From NCBI GenBank assembly GCA_020720705.1, contig DYOJ01000198.1:1-5352 (forward strand): DNA of 5,352 nt. The letters run 5' to 3'. The number at the start of each line of letters is the position of its first letter. The first letter of the stretch is position 1. This stretch comes from Acetofilamentum sp. (lineage in GTDB: Bacteria; Bacteroidota; Bacteroidia; Bacteroidales; JAADGE01). The notes under the pieces are model-generated. The model was not told the origin of the DNA, did no database searches, and was given only the letters and a program-made list of their open reading frames with translations. Shown in pieces: positions 1-4,724 of the stretch. A program made the position numbers and the translations under genes.

Positions 1-55
1 AAAGTTTTTTTTGAACGTCTGTAACGAAACGATTTTTCTGACTTCCGTTCAACTG

Positions 56-82
56 CGTTTCCTTCGACAAACTAAGGAAACG
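56..82. repeat. 9-bp perfect hairpin
   Basis: CGTTTCCTT (56-64) is the exact reverse complement of AAGGAAACG (74-82), with a 9-base loop between them. An 8-bp palindrome, ATACGTAT, follows directly at 84-91. No T tract follows on either strand, so it is not a standard intrinsic terminator. It could be the 3' end structure of a gene lying to the left of the window, or an operator. Confidence 0.4.
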
Positions 83-307
83 ATACGTATAATAAATTGA
101 TATTTAGTTTGTTGAGTGCTATTATTTTGTATCAATAATCTTATCATAAAGACACGTTTCTTTTTCTTTTTGTTAAATAGTTCTTGCAAGAAAACACATA
201 ACACATTGAAATTATTTATGTTATAGGAATATTACGACTTGAATGTTTTATGAAATTCTGTTGAAATACGGTAGAAATTCAATTGAAACTAAATATAAAG
301 CTACTAA

Positions 308-346
308 TGACTACTTAATGACTATTTTTGACTACTATTTGACAAT
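308..346. repeat. phased TGACTA-like repeats
   Basis: TGACTA occurs at 308, 319 and 329, and a degenerate copy TGACAA at 340. The steps are 11, 10 and 11 bases, which places all copies on the same face of the helix. This arrangement is typical of sites for a protein that binds cooperatively as an oligomer. The array lies about 220 bases upstream of the oxidoreductase gene, so a direct role in regulating it is only a possibility. In such AT-rich DNA, chance is not excluded. Confidence 0.3.
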
Positions 347-562
347 ACTTTCGATTGGAAAAAAGAGTTTAATTGACCTAATATCAAGTATTTATACGTT
401 TTCTTACAGTCACTAAATATCAAGATTTCTTTACGGACATTCAACCAAATTAGCACAAAACTTCAAATCATTTGGGTTGTTTTATTTTAATTCACAATAA
501 ATCAAATACTTATAAATATTTGCAAATACGACATTAAGCGAAATTTCAGAAAAAAAATAAAA

Positions 563-1228
563 ATGAGCACAAAAACAGCAGTAGTCATAGGAGCAAGCGG
601 ATTAACAGGCGGATTGTTAGTTAAACGCCTGATTGATAGTCCGATTTATTCCAAAATAATTATAGTCGCGCGCAAACCGTTTGAAAATTTGTCACCAAAA
701 ATTGAAACGCAACTTATTGATTTTCAATATGAAACAGACTACCTTTCAGCAGTAGTTGGTGATGACATTTTTTGTTGCATCGGCACCACCTTACGCAAAG
801 CCGGAAGCATCGAAGCATTTCGCAAGGTGGATGTGGACATTCCGCTCATGGCGGCTAAAAGCGCGAAAACGAATGGTTCAAAAACGTTTATCGTTGTATC
901 GTCAATCGGCACAAGTGCAAAAACCAAAAACTACTATTTGAAGGCAAAATACGACATGGAAAGCGGGGTAATCGGCTGTAATTTTGAAAAAACAGGCATT
1001 TTACGACCGTCCATGATATTAGGAAAACGGGCAGAATTTCGTTTTGGCGAAGGCTTAGGACGAATATTATTTGCACCAATAAGTCGTTTATTTACAGGCA
1101 ATTTACGCAAATATCGTCCGATTCAAGCCGATGCGATTGCCTCCGCCATGCTGAACATCGCAAACGGCACATACCCGCAAACAATTTTTGAGTCAGACGA
1201 AATTCAACGCATTGCAGATGAGAGGTAA
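563..1228 (+). CDS. TIP30/HTATIP2-like NAD(P)-binding oxidoreductase
   Basis: This is a complete 221-residue Rossmann-fold protein of the atypical short-chain dehydrogenase type (COG0702/HTATIP2-like). The dinucleotide-binding loop GASGLTG is at residues 10-16, after a hydrophobic first strand. The signature CCIGTTLRKAGS follows at 71-82, then FRKVD at 86-90. A serine pair in VVSSIG (111-116) and a YLKAK motif (Y125, K129) match the Ser/Tyr-x3-Lys catalytic layout of the superfamily. LRPSMILG (147-154) is the usual strand before the substrate-binding part. No signal peptide or membrane segment is seen, so it should be cytosolic. The ATG at 563 follows an A-rich leader, as is normal in Bacteroidota. 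Length matches the family. The substrate cannot be read from the sequence. The gene converges on the HEPN gene with only 15 bases between the two stop codons, and it looks unrelated in function to the toxin modules. Confidence 0.9.
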   Translation: MSTKTAVVIGASGLTGGLLVKRLIDSPIYSKIIIVARKPFENLSPKIETQLIDFQYETDYLSAVVGDDIFCCIGTTLRKAGSIEAFRKVDVDIPLMAAKSAKTNGSKTFIVVSSIGTSAKTKNYYLKAKYDMESGVIGCNFEKTGILRPSMILGKRAEFRFGEGLGRILFAPISRLFTGNLRKYRPIQADAIASAMLNIANGTYPQTIFESDEIQRIADER

Positions 1229-1243
1229 TGATTTTTTTTGAGA

Positions 1244-1666
1244 TTATTCAATTAAAAGTTTATCTTTATTTGCGTTGATATACAGTTCGATTGTGAAAAT
1301 GAACTCTTTCATATTGGAATACATCTGTTCGACTTCGGTTTTCGTGAAATTAACAAAAGGCTCATAATCACCTTTTTGTCTTTTTTCGTAAATTTTACGA
1401 AGTGCTTCGCCGTGTTTGTATTCAATTAAATTGACTTTAATAAACGTTTTGTTAAACCAACCTATTAACTGCAAATGTTTGGAAGTTTCAAATTTGTATA
1501 ACAGGGCAAGTGCCGACAACGCATAAAACATAGCATAATAAATTCTGTTTACTGCCGTTACGTAAAACCCGCGCTCAATATGAAACGCTATTTCCTCAAT
1601 CACATTATTAGACTGCTCTAATCTGTAATTCAGAATATTAAGTCTGTCTTCGTTTTCTTGTATCAT
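1244..1666 (-). CDS. HEPN domain protein, putative RNase toxin of MNT-HEPN pair
   Basis: This 140-residue all-helical protein resembles the HEPN family found beside minimal nucleotidyltransferases. The hallmark segment VNRIYYAMFYAL (39-50) is present, followed by KH at 63-64 and RQKGDY (96-101), which fits the usual R-x3-DY end of these domains. Many HEPN toxins use an R-x4-6-H motif to cut RNA. No Arg and His fall at that spacing here, and the position after YYAMF that is often His is Tyr48. It may therefore be a degenerate or differently organised HEPN member. The start ATG overlaps the stop of the nucleotidyltransferase gene as ATGA (1663-1666), so the two are translationally coupled. In characterised pairs the MNT protein neutralises the HEPN RNase, in some cases by AMPylation. 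Which of the two is toxic here is inferred from family knowledge. Confidence 0.85.
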   Translation of the reverse strand: MIQENEDRLNILNYRLEQSNNVIEEIAFHIERGFYVTAVNRIYYAMFYALSALALLYKFETSKHLQLIGWFNKTFIKVNLIEYKHGEALRKIYEKRQKGDYEPFVNFTKTEVEQMYSNMKEFIFTIELYINANKDKLLIE

Positions 1667-1989
1667 ACCGTAATGCCGTTTTTTATTGCGTTTTGGATAA
1701 ACGGTTGTTTGCCGCGTATGGTGTTCTTCAATTCATGTTCGGAAATAATTGATATATCGAAAAAGACATCTTCCGAAAGCTCTGTTTGGTAGCAAATTTC
1801 ATAGATTTTATCCTTATACATCCAATCATACTCGGCATTAAGTACAACAAGTATATCGTAATCGGAAAACTCTGTTGCCGAACCGTTTACCTGCGACCCA
1901 AACACAAACACATTGACAATATTGTTGCCGAGTTGCGCCCATAGATTGGCTTTGAGGGTTTCAACACTATGGATTTGTTTCGTGTTCAC
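1663..1989 (-). CDS. MNT-type nucleotidyltransferase, putative antitoxin
   Basis: This 108-residue protein carries the polymerase beta-like minimal nucleotidyltransferase fold. The nucleotide-binding motif begins VFGSQVNGS (residues 29-37) and continues to DYD, giving G31-S32, ten residues, then D43 and D45. The third acidic residue is D78 in FFDISII. All the metal-binding residues are present, so it should be enzymatically active, and the known activity of HEPN partners is AMP transfer. The start is GTG at 1989: the codon just upstream is TAA, and the nearest upstream ATG runs into a stop after two more codons. The GTG lies about 16 bases downstream of the expected transcription start of the promoter at 2010-2017. 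It overlaps the HEPN gene by four bases (ATGA) and is co-transcribed with it. Length is typical of the family. Confidence 0.87.
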   Translation of the reverse strand: MNTKQIHSVETLKANLWAQLGNNIVNVFVFGSQVNGSATEFSDYDILVVLNAEYDWMYKDKIYEICYQTELSEDVFFDISIISEHELKNTIRGKQPFIQNAIKNGITV

Positions 1990-2004
1990 TTACACATAAT
2001 TTTC

Positions 2005-2027
2005 TACTGCAAAGATACACATTTTTT
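2005..2027. repeat. 23-bp repeat copy 1, promoter core of MNT-HEPN
   Basis: These 23 bases are identical to 2705-2727, exactly 700 bp away and in the same orientation. They contain the minus-7 box, the bases down to about the start of transcription, and the A tract upstream. Beyond the identity the two copies share only a GCAAAAG block, at spacings that differ by three bases. The leaders that follow are unrelated. Confidence 0.8.
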
Positions 2028-2034
2028 ATGCAAA
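2010..2034 (-). promoter_or_regulatory. Bacteroidota-type promoter of the MNT-HEPN operon
   Basis: On the minus strand, TATCTTTG (2017 down to 2010) is a perfect match to the TAnnTTTG minus-7 box. A TTTTG lies upstream, its last base at 2031, but the spacing of 13 is shorter than the usual 17-23, so the minus-33 element is uncertain. The expected start of transcription is near 2004, giving a leader of about 15 bases before the GTG at 1989. The core is the same sequence as in the promoter of the PIN module. Confidence 0.6.
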
Positions 2035-2039
2035 AGAAT

Positions 2040-2134
2040 TTAGATTTTAAATTTTGAACAAAAATCTGAAAACGATATAATCTGAGTGTTTTCGAAAAAT
2101 TTTAGATGTAGAAGGTCTGATTTGTCGCCGGTAA
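2040..2134 (-). pseudogene. Frame-shifted C-terminal end of the PIN protein
   Basis: After the stop at 2135-2137, the -1 frame reads a perfect continuation of a PIN domain: LITGDKSDLLHLKFFENTQ and on to FKI, then TAA at 2040-2042. LITGDK-x-DLL is the standard last strand of COG1569-type PIN proteins and supplies the fourth acidic residue (D114 in the joined protein). Joined to the upstream frame this gives 141 residues, the usual length for the family. Without it the protein stops in the middle of the fold. One missing T in the run before TAA accounts for the break. Confidence 0.85.
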
Positions 2135-2464
2135 TTAAAAATCGGCGTTGCCATCGGCTGCCAATTCAAGCAAATAATTATCATCGGGGTCAGGGCTGAC
2201 ATTTACAACCGATGTAACGTTTACCGTTTCAACAATAAGCGGATATAAATGTTCAAACTCCGCAAGAATTTGTTTGTCAAACAGTTTTTTGAATTTTGGT
2301 CGGCGTGCAACTTCAAACAATTCTGTTTCTAACACATTTGAATTTAACAATATAAATTGACTGTCATTCAATATTTTATCAAATCGTGTTTTTATACCCT
2401 TATCTATGAAATAGCTAATCCAAATATTTACGTCAATAATAATGCGTTTACTTTTTGGTTGCAT
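2135..2464 (-). CDS. PIN-domain ribonuclease toxin (COG1569-type), frameshifted
   Basis: This reads as 109 residues of a PIN-domain toxin, a metal-dependent ribonuclease usually paired with a small antitoxin. Strand 1 carries the first catalytic Asp in IIIDVNIWISYF (D11). LETELFEVARRPKF (45-58) is the typical family block with the conserved Glu (E48). SPDPDDNYLLELA (90-102) holds the next acidic residues (D94/D95). The sequence ends GNADF-stop, exactly where the family continues with L-I-T-G-D-K. That continuation is found one frame away (2040-2134). As written, the product lacks the last strand, one acidic active-site residue and the C-terminal helix, and is probably inactive. The ATG at 2462-2464 lies inside the antitoxin gene, a 17-base overlap, so translation is coupled. 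The break may be a sequencing error, a real inactivating mutation, or a site of -1 slippage. Confidence 0.88.
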   Translation of the reverse strand: MQPKSKRIIIDVNIWISYFIDKGIKTRFDKILNDSQFILLNSNVLETELFEVARRPKFKKLFDKQILAEFEHLYPLIVETVNVTSVVNVSPDPDDNYLLELAADGNADF

Positions 2465-2687
2465 TGCGTTTTTTAGCTTTACGTGTTTTCTTTATTTCGG
2501 AAATAATATCTTCATCCGAAATCGGCTGTTTCGGGTTTTGCGATGCCAATTTTACGACTTGTTTACGTGCAATCATTTGTTTGTCAAGGTCGGAAACGAC
2601 AGTCGGTTTGTATCCGAATTTTTCAATAATTGTAAGAATTACAGATAAATCGGCGGAATTATTTACGGAAAAAATTACATTTTGCAT
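2448..2687 (-). CDS. Small antitoxin partner of the PIN toxin
   Basis: This 79-residue protein begins MQNVIFSVNNSADLSVILTI. The start resembles short Bacteroidota proteins that precede PIN toxins, and I do not recognise a named antitoxin family with certainty. The N-terminal half alternates strand and helix. The C-terminal tail is very basic (KKTRKAKKRNATKK, residues 66-79), which suits nucleic-acid contact, and it follows an acidic helix (SDEDIISEIKK, 57-67). The antitoxin role is inferred from position: it is first in the operon, overlaps the PIN gene by 17 bases, and sits directly behind a promoter. The ATG at 2685-2687 follows an A-rich leader with no Shine-Dalgarno site, about 17 bases from the expected transcript start. 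Autoregulation by the antitoxin or the complex at the 2710-2737 promoter is plausible but not shown. Confidence 0.72.
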   Translation of the reverse strand: MQNVIFSVNNSADLSVILTIIEKFGYKPTVVSDLDKQMIARKQVVKLASQNPKQPISDEDIISEIKKTRKAKKRNATKK

Positions 2688-2704
2688 TTTTATTCGCTTT
2701 TATG

Positions 2705-2727
2705 TACTGCAAAGATACACATTTTTT
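2705..2727. repeat. 23-bp repeat copy 2, promoter core of PIN module
   Basis: This is the second copy of the 23-base element, in front of the antitoxin-PIN operon. Either the two promoters bind the same regulator or one copy was carried over when modules were stacked together. The identity covers the promoter core and not the coding starts. Confidence 0.8.
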
Positions 2728-2737
2728 TTGCCGCAAA
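2710..2737 (-). promoter_or_regulatory. Promoter of the antitoxin-PIN operon
   Basis: On the minus strand TATCTTTG (2717 down to 2710) matches the TAnnTTTG box. TTTG (2737 down to 2734) lies 16 bases upstream of it, just below the usual 17-23 range. Transcription should begin near 2704, giving a leader of about 17 bases to the ATG at 2687. This promoter is back to back with the one for the PLD-DnaB gene (2741-2771), so a protein bound here could affect both. Confidence 0.65.
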
Positions 2738-2740
2738 AGT

Positions 2741-2771
2741 TTTGTGTGCGACTAAATTAATAGTATTTTTG
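2741..2771 (+). promoter_or_regulatory. Promoter of the PLD-DnaB gene (TTTG-N19-TATTTTTG)
   Basis: TTTG at 2741-2744 and TATTTTTG at 2764-2771 are separated by 19 bases. This matches both boxes and the spacing of the Bacteroidota primary sigma factor promoter. Transcription should start near 2778, leaving an AT-rich leader of about 80 bases before the gene. The leader contains a weak inverted repeat, AAAGTTTT (2778-2785) with AAAACTTT (2807-2814). Confidence 0.7.
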
Positions 2772-2857
2772 TAGCACAAAGTTTTGGCAAGAAAAGATAC
2801 TAAAAAAAAACTTTTTAAAACAGAACATTTAAATATTTTTCAAAAAACTATAAAATA

Positions 2858-3058
2858 TTGGAAATTGAAGTAATTTTTACAGACATTAAAGCACGCATTA
2901 TCTCAGAATTAGAAAGTGCCACTAAATCAATTAGAGTTGCAATGGCTTATTTTAGAGATGATGATATATTCGACACATTATGTAAATCAGCAGAAAGGGG
3001 TGTTCGTGTCGAGTTAATTATAACAAATCATAAGACAAATTACGAACAAGGGTTTTAA
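2858..3058 (+). CDS. N-terminal half of PLD-like nuclease domain (frameshifted PLD-DnaB fusion)
   Basis: These 66 residues are the first half of a phospholipase D-like (PLDc_2) domain. They begin EIEVIFTDIKARIISEL, then ATKSIRVAMAYF (21-32), DDIFDTL (35-41) and ERGVRVELII (46-55), a pattern typical of bacterial PLD-like nucleases with one HKD motif. The start is TTG at 2858. No ATG or GTG lies between it and the in-frame stop at 2816-2818, and the family aligns from this point. The frame ends NYEQGF-stop at 3056-3058. The expected next residues (LNFIKLSRINTNTIFKLYDE) are found one frame back from 3055 on and run without a stop into the HKD motif. Adding one T to the GGGTTTTAA run would give G-F-L-N and restore a single protein of 479 residues. 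Alone this fragment has no active site. Confidence 0.8.
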   Translation: MEIEVIFTDIKARIISELESATKSIRVAMAYFRDDDIFDTLCKSAERGVRVELIITNHKTNYEQGF

Positions 3059-3102
3059 ATTTTATTAAATTATCAAGAATCAACACTAACACTATTTTCA
3101 AA
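3059..3102 (+). pseudogene. Coding link between the two PLD halves, in shifted frame
   Basis: Read from 3055 in the frame of the downstream part, this stretch codes for LNFIKLSRINTNTIFK with no stop. The pattern of a helix followed by a strand is what a PLD-like domain has between its first half and its HKD motif. It shows that the two open frames are one gene broken by a single missing base. Confidence 0.85.
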
Positions 3103-4296
3103 TTGTATGATGAAAAAGAGAAGAGTCAAATGCACAACAAATTTGCAATAATTGACGGATTAGTTGTAATTACAGGCTCATACAATTGGACACATAAAGC
3201 ACAGCGCAACAAGGAAAATATTGTTATAATCAATAAAACAGAAATCGTAAAAGAATATCTGCATGAATTTGGAGAGTTGTTGGTTTTATCAAGACCTTAT
3301 AATCGTGATGACCATAATGAGTATTCACAGTATGCAGATATAAAAAAACAGACCGAGCGAATTGACAGTGTTTTAAAAAAAGCCCTCGTCCAAACGGAAG
3401 CTGCCTCGCAACGCGAAGACGGACTAAGCGGAGTGCCGTCCGGTTTTGACTCATTAGATAAAATTACATCAGGCTGGCAACGCGCTGACCTTATTGTCAT
3501 AGCTTCGCGTCCGTCTATGGGGAAAACAGCATTTGCACTTTCGATGGCAAGAAACATAGCTGTTGAAAATAACCAAGCCGTTGCTATATTTTCGCTCGAA
3601 ATGTCAGCTGTGCAATTAACGCACCGGCTCATAGCTACCGAGACGGATTTGGGCAGCGAGAAAATTCGCAACGGACAACTCACTGAAAACGAGTGGCGTC
3701 AATTAGAAGAAATAACTAAACGCCTCTCGAAAGCCCCAATTTTTGTTGATGTTACGCCCGCGATAACCATGACCACATTGAGGTCAAAATGTCTAAAACT
3801 AAAAGCTGAAGAAAATATAAGTTTGGTAGTAGTAGATTATTTGCAACTTATGAGCAGTCCATCTGAGCTTCAAGTCAATAGAGAGCAAGAGGTGAGTCAG
3901 ATTGCTCGCGGATTGAAAACCTTAGCCAGAGAACTAAATTTGCCGATAATTGTTCTTTCACAGCTCAATCGGTCTGTGGAGATGCGTTCCGGAGATAAAC
4001 GTCCTCAATTATCAGATCTTCGTGACTCAGGTTCAATTGAGGAACATGCTGATATTGTAATATTTATTCATAGACCTGAAAAAATGGGTATCAGTGAAGA
4101 TGCCGAAGGCAATTCGACCAAAGGTTTGGCTGAAATTATTTTGGCAAAACACCGAAACGGAGAGACTACGGACGTAGAATTGCGTTTCCGAGAACAATTA
4201 GCACGCTTTGAAGAACCGCTTTCTTTTTTGAATACTCGGTCGGGATTTGATATTAAAAATGTTAATAGAGGAAACGATGATTTTGCTCCATTTTAG
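3103..4296 (+). CDS. HKD nuclease motif fused to DnaB helicase motor domain
   Basis: This 397-residue frame combines two known folds. Residues 1-60 finish a PLD-like domain: H11-x-K13-x4-D18 in MHNKFAIID, then TGSYNWT (24-30), the usual end of the HKD signature. From about residue 75 it becomes DnaB: a linker helix (DIKKQTERIDSVLKKAL, 79-95), DGLSGVPSGFDSLD (106-119), Walker A SRPSMGKTA (135-143, K141), SLEMS with catalytic E166, Walker B LVVVDYLQLM (D245), sensor LSQLNR (Q287), GDKRPQLSDLRDSGSIE (297-313) and arginine finger KHRNG (R351). The ATPase motifs and native C-terminus look complete. The DnaB N-terminal domain is absent and replaced by PLD. The frame opens on TTG at 3103 and has an ATG at 3130, but the true start is probably TTG 2858, lost by the frameshift. 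Base composition becomes less AT-rich near 3340, where the DnaB part begins. The fusion could be a defence nuclease, a helicase poison, or a chance joining of gene ends. Confidence 0.85.
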   Translation: MYDEKEKSQMHNKFAIIDGLVVITGSYNWTHKAQRNKENIVIINKTEIVKEYLHEFGELLVLSRPYNRDDHNEYSQYADIKKQTERIDSVLKKALVQTEAASQREDGLSGVPSGFDSLDKITSGWQRADLIVIASRPSMGKTAFALSMARNIAVENNQAVAIFSLEMSAVQLTHRLIATETDLGSEKIRNGQLTENEWRQLEEITKRLSKAPIFVDVTPAITMTTLRSKCLKLKAEENISLVVVDYLQLMSSPSELQVNREQEVSQIARGLKTLARELNLPIIVLSQLNRSVEMRSGDKRPQLSDLRDSGSIEEHADIVIFIHRPEKMGISEDAEGNSTKGLAEIILAKHRNGETTDVELRFREQLARFEEPLSFLNTRSGFDIKNVNRGNDDFAPF

Positions 4297-4333
4297 TAAT
4301 AAAAACCTTTCAAGAGGAGGTTCTCCAATATAA

Positions 4334-4522
4334 ACTGTAATTAGGCAGATAGCGCGGCATCGGCAAGACAAGCGGGGCGCGGCTTATGTAAAACCGTTTA
4401 TTGAGAATGAAAAAAAACGCATCGCCGACCTAAAAGCACGCATCGAACGCCGCAAACAAGACATCGCACGCGAAAAAGAACAGCACAAAAAAACGATGGA
4501 ACGCTTAAAAAAGCAAAAATAG
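4334..4522 (+). pseudogene. C-terminal remnant of a charged, coiled-coil-like protein
   Basis: An open frame of 62 codons runs from just after an in-frame TAA (4331-4333) to TAG at 4520-4522, with no usable start codon until an ATG near the end (4492). It contains AAYVKPFIENEKKRIADL, then a run of Lys, Arg, Glu and Gln ending MERLKKQK. The pattern is a long charged helix, probably coiled coil. The segment is visibly richer in GC (for example 4352-4385) than the DnaB tail before it. It looks like the 3' end of a gene whose front was lost. I cannot name the family. A hairpin repeat begins 8 bases after its stop. Confidence 0.45.
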
Positions 4523-4529
4523 CAGCGTT

Positions 4530-4570
4530 GCAAAACTTTGACAAAGTTTGGAACTTTGTCAAAGTTAATT
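4530..4570. repeat. Hairpin repeat R1 (41 bases, perfect 15-bp stem)
   Basis: AACTTTGACAAAGTT (4534-4548) and AACTTTGTCAAAGTT (4552-4566) are perfect reverse complements with a 3-base loop, TGG. Each arm is also nearly palindromic by itself. The hairpin is embedded in a 41-base unit that begins GCAAAACTT and ends AAGTTAATT. The same unit, with changes, occurs at 5287-5327. No T tract follows on either strand, so it is not a textbook terminator, but it sits right behind the end of a reading frame. Confidence 0.85.
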
Positions 4571-4679
4571 GCTGATAATCAAGTAGTTTCCCTTGAGTCT
4601 TCATAAAATTTACCAACCCTTTTTGGCGGATTATTTCCATAAGTTTGTCGGGTAATGATACTAATTTTTCTTCAAACAT
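4567..4679 (-). pseudogene. Short minus-strand coding fragment of unknown family
   Basis: From an ATG at 4677-4679, the minus strand reads MFEEKLVSLPDKLMEIIRQK and then GLVNFMKTQGKLLDYQQ, with protein-like composition and a GGAGA about 8 bases before the start. The open frame continues through the R1 hairpin to 4398. That later part is antisense to the remnant at 4334-4522 and has an implausible Cys/Phe/Arg-rich composition. Only the first 38 residues or so look like real protein. It may be the front of a gene whose rest was lost where the hairpin now stands, or a coincidence. I do not recognise it. Confidence 0.3.
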
Positions 4680-4709
4680 TGTAGTTTCTCCGAAAATTCT
4701 GTATATTTG
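4679..4709 (+). promoter_or_regulatory. Promoter of the YoeB module (TTG-N20-TATATTTG)
   Basis: TTG at 4679-4681 and TATATTTG at 4702-4709 are 20 bases apart, matching the Bacteroidota promoter pattern. Transcription should begin near 4716, roughly 10 bases before the ATG at 4725. This fixes the antitoxin start: the upstream TTG at 4707 lies inside the minus-7 box and would not be in the transcript. Confidence 0.65.
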
Positions 4710-4724
4710 TATAAAAAAGTTGCA

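Larger units (their letters stand above)
1..562. other. AT-rich gene-free region
   Basis: I see no convincing coding frame, tRNA or rRNA here on either strand. The stretch is very AT-rich and full of short stop-containing frames. It holds a perfect 9-bp inverted repeat (56-64 with 74-82), a set of TGACTA-like repeats spaced about one helical turn apart (308-346), and two copies of ATATCAAG (381-388 and 417-424). The last part must contain the promoter and leader of the oxidoreductase gene that starts at 563. A TTTG lies at 519-522, but I could not place a good TAnnTTTG promoter with confidence. Confidence 0.6.

Noticed and set aside
56..91. Intrinsic terminator at the left end
   Set aside because: The stem is only 9 bp with a 9-base loop, and no T tract follows on either strand.
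2442..2760. Plus-strand open frames opposite the antitoxin and PIN genes
   Set aside because: Phe/Cys-rich shadows of the minus-strand genes, without a promoter in that direction.
3050..3058. Programmed -1 frameshift in the PLD part
   Set aside because: There is no slippery heptamer in the correct phase in the overlap 3034-3058, and slipping TTT back one base gives GTT, a mismatch.
3297..3683. Minus-strand open frame inside the DnaB part (128 residues)
   Set aside because: It mirrors conserved DnaB codons, has many Cys and Ser, and shows no domain.
4297..4333. Terminator or regulatory hairpin just after the DnaB stop
   Set aside because: Only AACCT with AGGTT can pair (5 bp), without a T tract. 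The AGGAGG there precedes no start codon of a supported gene.
4707..4724. TTG 4707 as start of the YoeB-module antitoxin
   Set aside because: The codon overlaps the TATATTTG promoter box, so it would lie upstream of the transcript start. ATG 4725 fits better.
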